Shown here piece after piece: positions 18,176-23,107 of a stretch of DNA of 23,107 nt (its first letter is position 1; every line of letters begins with the position of its first letter). The notes beneath the pieces were generated by a model. The model ran no database searches. It had not been told where the DNA came from and saw only the letters and a program-made list of their open reading frames with translations. Origin of the DNA: Haplomitrium mnioides (lineage: Eukaryota > Marchantiophyta > Haplomitriopsida > Calobryales); contig JBNGIS010035592.1 of NCBI GenBank assembly GCA_049999725.1, forward strand, positions 1 to 23,107, in the 5' to 3' direction. A program made the translations under genes and the position numbers.

Positions 18176-18287
18176 ACACTCTGGTGTGTTAATTCTCAAA
18201 GTGGGGCTGAGAGGGGGGGCTGTGCCAGTGCCGGTGCGCTGGCGTAGTAAGACCCATTGAGGCTCGAGGGTGGAGTGGGCTACCTGC

Positions 18288-18387
18288 NNNNNNNNNNNNN
18301 NNNNNNNNNNNNNNNNNNNNNNNNNNNNNNNNNNNNNNNNNNNNNNNNNNNNNNNNNNNNNNNNNNNNNNNNNNNNNNNNNNNNNNN
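18288..18387. other. Assembly gap of exactly 100 N
   Basis: The gap interrupts the 5' LTR. The 47 bases before it (18241-18287) and after it (18388-18434) are identical, so the two contig ends probably overlap and the gap may be artificial. Confidence 0.9.
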
Positions 18388-19024
18388 GGCGTAGTAAGAC
18401 CCATTGAGGCTCGAGGGTGGAGTGGGCTACCTGCAGCTGGTAAAGTTGTCTTCCAGAGGTGGAAGTAAAAGAAACTCTCGTCCTAGTTCGAGGAAGTAAA
18501 AGCAGGGCTTCTTGCGAGGGAAGTTGAAAAACTATCTGGAGTGGAGGGTGTGTGGGTTGCTGGGCTGCAGTTGTAAGGGAACGAGATTCACAAGGGAAGT
18601 ATACATAGTTAGAATTCCAGAGTGCCTTCAAGGACTCTGTTTTCTCTTGCATATATTGTACATATGTGTTGTTTATATATGTTTAGTTAGATTTCCTTTC
18701 TGCATGTGTGTCCCTTTGAGTTATTAGATTAGTGGACATCAGATCAGCTGAGCAGACCTTGGGAACACACTTGAAGGGGGATTCCAATCCCTTGACACAA
18801 GTCTGGTATCCTGGGGGTGAATGCTCTCTGTTCCTGATTCTATTTGCATGTTAGGATAGTTAGGAAGTAGTGCAGCTTAGCATAGTTAGGAATAGTTGTA
18901 TCAGACCTGTGACCACCCTGAAAGGGGGAGTCCAGAGCTGTGGTGTGTTCAGCTGTGCAGGTCACCAACACCATTCTGCCCAAGCACAAATAAGGTGGTA
19001 GGGCCTAAGTCATTGGGTCCTAAG

Positions 19025-19030
19025 AATAAA
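19025..19030 (+). terminator. AATAAA poly(A) signal candidate in the LTR
   Basis: It lies about 265 bases before the LTR end and 1.47 kb after the TATA box, a plausible place for the R/U5 border. It is the only clear match in this part. Confidence 0.35.
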
Positions 19031-19298
19031 GAGGAAGAATCACACAAGCTAGCTGGGTATTATGGATGTGGACCTGTGTGTGCATGGAATGAATGGCTAA
19101 CTTGAGTGTGTCAAGAAGAAGAATGAGAAAAGCACAACAGACCTGTAAGGAGAGGAAGAGTCCTTAAGGTCTGAAAGTGGTAACTGGCAAGGGGCCATCT
19201 CAGAAAAGAACCCCAAAGCCCGTAAACCCGTGCTCCCCTGCATCGAATCGGGGCTTGAAAAGGTTAAGGCCTGGAACAGGGGAGCGACATACATTTTT

Positions 19299-19315
19299 TG
19301 GCGCTAGAAGGAGGG
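19299..19315 (+). other. Primer-binding-site candidate
   Basis: TGGCGCTAGAAGGAGGG begins with the TGG expected to pair with a tRNA CCA end and lies six bases past the LTR terminus. Which tRNA it would match was not settled. Confidence 0.5.
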
Positions 19316-19449
19316 CCAAGGGTTTGAAAAAACCTGAGACCAACCTGAACCAGAGAGACCACTGTGTGCACAGAAGAGACTCAAGTCAGAGGGTGAGAAG
19401 GTTACTTCCGAGAAACAGAGCAACTAAGGGTTGAGGCTGTTGAGGAAGA

Positions 19450-20871
19450 GTGGCGGAAGGAAGGAACCCCTGGGTGGAAGTGGTAGTGGCCAGTGGAGGG
19501 ATGGCCAACCAGGTGCCACCTGTTGGGCTTCAGGGAAGATTTAAATACAGGTCCTTCAAGGGACGCCCGAAGGACGACCCAGATGCATGGCTGGATGACC
19601 TCGAGAACACTGCAGCAGCGAATGGGGAAGCCCATGTAAAAATTGGAATCCTGCCGGCAGTGTTGAAAGGGGAGGCCCAGCCCTAGTACAAGGACCTGCC
19701 AGACAACGTCAAGAGGGACTGGCATGCGTTCAAGGCGGCCTTCATTGCAGAGTTCAGGGGGATTGGTGAAGAGACTGAAGCGTTGATCAAGATGGGTCAA
19801 CTCAGGATGAAAAAGAAGGAGTTTGTGAGGAAGTTCCTCCAACGCTTCAACAAAGTGGCAAGAAAGCTGAATCCTCCAGCCACTGATGGAATGCTCACAG
19901 CGTGGTTCCTGGCAGCGCTCCCTAGAGGTATTGGGACCTGGGTGCGCCAAACGGATCCACAGACTCTCGACGCGGCAGTCAGTGCAGCCAGATCCAATGT
20001 GAAGGCTGCTACCACCAGTTCCCAGAGGAAGGCAAGGTCCAGGTACGACTCTGACGATTCTTCGGACACCTCGGATAGTGACAATGGAACAGATCAGAGT
20101 TCCGAGTCCTCATCGGAAAACGAGAATGAGTCGGGCAATAGCAGCTCAGACGAGGACCGGTCATCCAGGAGGAAGAAGAAGAAGAAGGACCTGAAGAAGA
20201 AGCAGGTGAAGGAGGTTCATCATCGCAAGGGGGCCAGCAAGGGTAGGTACAAGAAAACCGAACCCGAACCCGAGGCTAGCAGGAAGCCAGGGGGGAGGGA
20301 TCGAATTGAGGAGTTGAGCGCCAAGATGGAGGTGATGAACATCCTTGTGGCAGGGATCAAGCCGGAGGGAAGACCCCTGCCAACCTGGAGAGTTGGAGTC
20401 TGGTGTGTCCGCTGCAAGCAATACGGACATTCCCCCTAGAAATGTCCGAATGACACCAATGCTGTGCAGTATCTAAGGGAGGAAGCACCGGAGTACGTGA
20501 GAGAAGAGGTGGAGTATGTCCTGGAGAAGGCCCCAGACACAGTGTATCAAATCCCAAGGGGGACCTCGGACAATTCTGAGCAGGTCTACAGGAGGGCACG
20601 TAGGGCCTGTGAATCAGTGGGCTGCTAACCGGCCACTCAGGACCACGATCATGGTGTGTTGGAATTGTGGCCAACCCGGTCACATTTCAGCAAGCTGTCC
20701 AGAGCCACAAAAGAGCAATTATGGGCAACTGTATCCCCTCTGCTCCCAATGCAAAACGGAGGGGCATGTGGCCATGAATTGCCCACAGGGAAGGCGAGAT
20801 GCTGCCCTTGGGCCAAGCTTGAATCCTCCTCCCCCCCCCCCCCCCCAAAAAAAAAAACGTCAATCTGATCA
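19450..20871 (+). pseudogene. gag: gag polyprotein with three zinc knuckles, broken
   Basis: The frame starts at ATG 19450 or, more likely, 19501 (MANQVPPVGLQGRFKYRSFK). It gives the plant Ty3/gypsy gag core (GRPKDDPDAWLDDLENTAAA, HAFKAAFIAEFRGIGEETEA, FVRKFLQRFNKVARKLNPPA, LTAWFLAALPRGIGTWVRQT), a Ser/Asp/Glu-rich stretch (20050-20160), a Lys-rich stretch and three CCHC knuckles: CVRCKQYGHSP-stop-KC (20404-20445), CWNCGQPGHISASC (20657-20698) and CSQCKTEGHVAMNC (20741-20782). A TAG at 19684 replaces the Trp expected before YKDL. A second TAG at 20437 interrupts knuckle 1, and a frameshift near 20600 and the C/A run at 20831 break the rest. The protein would form the particle and bind RNA. 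Confidence 0.85.
20831..20857 (+). repeat. Homopolymer junction, 16 C then 11 A
   Basis: It lies right after the third zinc knuckle. The reading frame changes across it. Its length is likely variable or misread. Confidence 0.8.
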
Positions 20872-22112
20872 CTCTAGATATGCAGGAGGAAGCTGAGTTG
20901 CTAGGTTGGGAGACACCAACATCGGAGGAGTGTTTCAGGGTGGTCACCAGGGCAGGGGCCAAGGCCAAAACGAGGGGCCATAGGAAGACCGAGAAAAGAG
21001 TTGAGAAGCAAGTGGCTTGAGCGACCCCACCTTGGGATGATCCTGATTATCGGCGAGATCATCCGAAATGGTTCTACCCGGAGCAGCAGGACCAGGTGAG
21101 GAAACAGTTGGAGGCCTTGGAGGCCCTGGAATAAGAGCCTGGAGGAGACCCTCAGGGAAGTCCGAAAGCAGCAAGGAGGACTCCAGGAGATGTAGGAGAG
21201 TATTGCAGCTACGAACGAGGGGGTGAAGCCCAACCCCTACAGCATTCAAGCGGACATCAGAAACTGTCCTGTCACGGCCACAGTAGGCCAACTCCTCAAG
21301 GATAGCCCACTGTACCAAAGACAGCTCCGTGAATTGCTGATGGGGGCGAAGAGGAGGAAGAGGCTACCCAAGGTGGGAGCTCCAGCAGATCTGCAACTGG
21401 TCTGTGAGGACAAGGGGGCCCCTGAGATTGACATCCAGATCGCAGGTTGCACCTTGTCTTTAGTGCCCGTAGATGGAGGGGCAGGAGTCAACATTATGGT
21501 AGAGGAGACAACGCACAAGTTGGGATTCACGGAATTCCAGCCTACATCCATGATAATGAGGCTGGCGGATGGGTCACAAGTAAAGCCGCTGGGCTCTCTT
21601 CTCCAAATCCCAACCTTCATAGGGGGGAAAGAGTTCAAGCTGAATTATCTGGTAATGCGACCCGCCCGACCTTCTCCCTACCCAGTGTTGATAGGAAGGC
21701 CGTGGCTGTATGGGCCAAGGTAATGCACAATTGGGGGAATTCTACACTGGTTTTCGGCCCCAACAAAACGACAGTGCATTACGGGCCTGTTCCTCATCTG
21801 GGGGAAACGCAGTCAGAGGCGGAGTACAAGAGTGTGTGGTCCGAGGAAGAAGAGGACTCGAAGTACCACTACTGGGTACAAGTGCTGAGTGAAGCAACAG
21901 AAGGGGATCTGTTGGAGGAGGGTGTGAAATCTGTCCACAAAAGTAAATTCTCAGCATACGACAGACCAGAGCACCAGTGGAAATCGACGACAGATGGGGC
22001 CAAGGGTGGGCACACCAAGGGGCACCTCGACAAAAGGAAGGGGTATGGGGATCAAAGGAAAAACGAGGGCCCAACTGGGACCCCCTCAAGGGTGTCCAAC
22101 AACCGTAGGTAA
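20858..22112 (+). pseudogene. Retrotransposon aspartic protease region, no polymerase follows
   Basis: After the homopolymer the frame reads EEAELLGWETPTSEECFRVV and DDPDYRRDHPKWFYPEQQDQ with a TGA and a TAA, then from about 21224 a clean frame: NPYSIQADIRNCPVTATVGQ, LYQRQLRELLMGAKRRKRLP, then APEIDIQIAGCTLSLVPVDG with the active site VDGGAGVNIM (Asp codon 21472-21474, DGG in place of the usual DTG or DSG), GFTEFQPTSMIMRLADGSQ, and PYPVLIGRPWLYG. A one-base shift near 21715 moves the frame to AKVMHNWGNSTLVFGPNKTT and a low-complexity tail ending at 22112. There is no reverse transcriptase, RNase H or integrase between here and the 3' LTR at 22276. Confidence 0.8.
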
Positions 22113-22116
22113 GTTG

Positions 22117-22140
22117 TTTGTGTGTGTGTGAGTGTGCGTT
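22117..22140 (+). repeat. GT-rich microsatellite
   Basis: TTGTTTGTGTGTGTGTGAGTG and following bases, just after the last stop codon of the element. Confidence 0.7.
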
Positions 22141-22263
22141 TTGTTGGGAGGGTGTTTCGCGGGGATGTTTTGCAGGAGAGACAGAGTCAAGCCAGCAACC
22201 AGCAGCAGAGGCACCATAAAATTGAGGGACAAGAGGTGTGTTTGCGGGGACGCGTCACACTTG

Positions 22264-22274
22264 AAGGGGGAGTT
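22264..22274 (+). other. Polypurine tract
   Basis: GAAGGGGGAG lies immediately before the 3' LTR start (TTA|TGTCAGCC). This is where plus-strand DNA synthesis would be primed. Confidence 0.7.
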
Positions 22275-22275
22275 A

Positions 22276-23107
22276 TGTCAGCCGGTAGTTTGGAGCACTA
22301 AGGCTGAACGCACGAAATCGGAAGCACCACTGGCCACATTGTTCCCTTTGCAAGTGTGAAGGCCCTCAGGAACAGCTGATTACCTCAAACAGCTGTTAAG
22401 AGCAGGGTGCATGAGTCCTGGGAGGGAAACAGGACCATGGGGGAGGAGGAAGAAGAAGGGATCAGCAACAAGGAAGCCCGAAGGCACTCCGAAGGAAGGC
22501 AGATCGCGGGGGTCCTGCAGCGGCCACAAAACTAGGAAACAAGCATCAAGAGCTGACAAGGAGGAGGTGAGATCTTCACGAGGGCGAGCAAGGCCAGGGA
22601 AGAGGGACGCCTCGATCCCGCAAGCAAGAGCGAGCCCTGCAGAGGCCGATCGAACGATCCGTCCAAGTCGGTAAGTCCTGGCGAAAGAGTGAAGTCCCCG
22701 AGAGGTCCCGCGAGATTCCACGGAAACGTGGCATCTCCAGAGCCTTCGCGGGATTCCACGGACTACATGGCAGCGCCAAGAGGCCCGCGGATCTACGGAA
22801 AGACACCTCCCTAAGTGGGGAGCCCACTTAATGGGGTTCCGAAGCGTCTTCCGACGTGGGGAACCCGGTTAAGCGGGATCCGTGAGGAACCCTACAGGGA
22901 AGGAAGGAAAGGAGCTCGAAACATCGACTTATCGCGGGCCTGGCCGAAGGAAATCGAGAAGTACCGGAAGGGCGATATATCGGAGATCCAAGAGGAGGAA
23001 GAGCGCAGAAGCCGAAGGGGCGACCTAGCGCAGATTCGCCAAAGAGAAAACAAAGAGGATAGCCAAAAGGGGGACTGATCCCTGATCTGACCGAACAAGG
23101 ACGAGTG
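22276..23107 (+). repeat. 3' LTR of the gag-only element, first 832 bp
   Basis: It matches 15499-16330 with 18 substitutions and no indel. The window ends inside it. One of the two ACGTGGC motifs in this part is changed to ACATGGC, a CG-to-CA change. If the LTR is as long as the 5' copy, about 3 kb more lies beyond the window, followed by the missing 5' portion of the methyltransferase gypsy element. Confidence 0.92.

Larger units (their letters stand above)
15499..19293 (+). repeat. 5' LTR of a gag-only LTR element, about 3.8 kb
   Basis: It begins TGTCAGCCGGTAG and ends GACATACA just before the primer-binding-site candidate. Its first 832 bases recur at 22276-23107 with 18 differences, 17 of them transitions (about 2.2 percent). 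It contains short-stem hairpins, six ACGTGGC motifs, a triplicated GC-rich module, a TATA box at 17555, a 271-bp tandem duplication, an AATAAA at 19025 and a 100-N gap. Overlapping Arg-rich frames in its first 1.8 kb are not genes. The 3' border rests on the TG...CA rule and the following PBS, because the matching end of the other LTR is outside the window. The five bases before it are ATGTG, a possible target-site duplication that cannot be checked here. Confidence 0.8.

Noticed and set aside
17936-18652. 238-codon minus-strand frame across the gap
   Set aside because: It is kept open partly by N bases and by the duplicated 47-bp ends. No domain is seen, and it lies in the LTR.
19402-19950. 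Minus-strand 182-codon frame
   Set aside because: It is opposite gag, whose protein pattern is unambiguous on the plus strand.
1-23107. tRNA, rRNA or other structural RNA genes
   Set aside because: No cloverleaf, conserved rRNA segment or snRNA box was seen on either strand by eye. A tRNAscan/Infernal run would be the decisive test.

Overview
The window looks like nuclear DNA of a land plant with a large, repeat-rich genome. Introns are plant-like (GTAAG donors, T-rich acceptors ending in AG), plant-type LTR retrotransposons are nested, and stop codons follow a pattern expected from decay of methylated cytosines in CG and CHG contexts. The pol and transposase types fit a fern or another non-seed plant best, but the sequence does not prove that. 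I see no intact protein-coding gene, no rRNA or tRNA, and nothing bacterial.

Layout. (1) 1-10959 is AT-rich. It holds a fragment of a Ty3/gypsy reverse transcriptase/RNase H (about 915-1136, minus), a possible old LTR (about 1180-2034, minus), a decayed multi-part DDE transposase gene of the type I know as DUF7869 (5421 down to 2703, minus), and an unrecognised four-exon pseudogene (10272 down to 6471, minus) with TATA box, splice sites, nuclear-localisation-like clusters and a poly(A) signal. A divergent first exon (10712-10825, plus) starts from what looks like a shared two-way promoter. Short palindromic repeats (type AGTCCATGCGCGCATGGACT or CCTATGCGCGCATAGG) run through this region, mostly in introns and spacers, with a ten-unit array at 7893-8137 and a 38-bp tandem at 4255-4404.

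(2) 10960-15498 is the 3' part of a Ty3/gypsy element on the minus strand. In reading order it has an aspartic protease (LLDTGA), a linker, a C5-cytosine DNA methyltransferase domain (LELFGG, PCQG, ENV, RAHRP), a reverse transcriptase remnant, RNase H, a DDE integrase, a PHD-finger-like module and a short LTR. The methyltransferase inside a plant retrotransposon polyprotein, with a PHD finger at the other end, is the most interesting item in the window. All parts carry stops and frameshifts.

(3) 15499-23107 is a younger, GC-rich LTR element on the plus strand, inserted into the methyltransferase element. Its 5' LTR is about 3.8 kb (15499-19293), followed by a primer-binding-site candidate, gag with three zinc knuckles, an aspartic protease, a polypurine tract and the first 832 bp of the 3' LTR. 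It has no reverse transcriptase, RNase H or integrase, so it resembles non-autonomous gag-only (TR-GAG-like) elements. A 100-N gap at 18288-18387 lies in its 5' LTR and is flanked by identical 47-bp ends, so it may not be a real gap.

Order of events inferred: the AT-rich transposon/gene DNA is oldest, the methyltransferase gypsy element landed in the intron of the divergent gene at about 10960, and the gag-only element then landed in that gypsy element at 15499.
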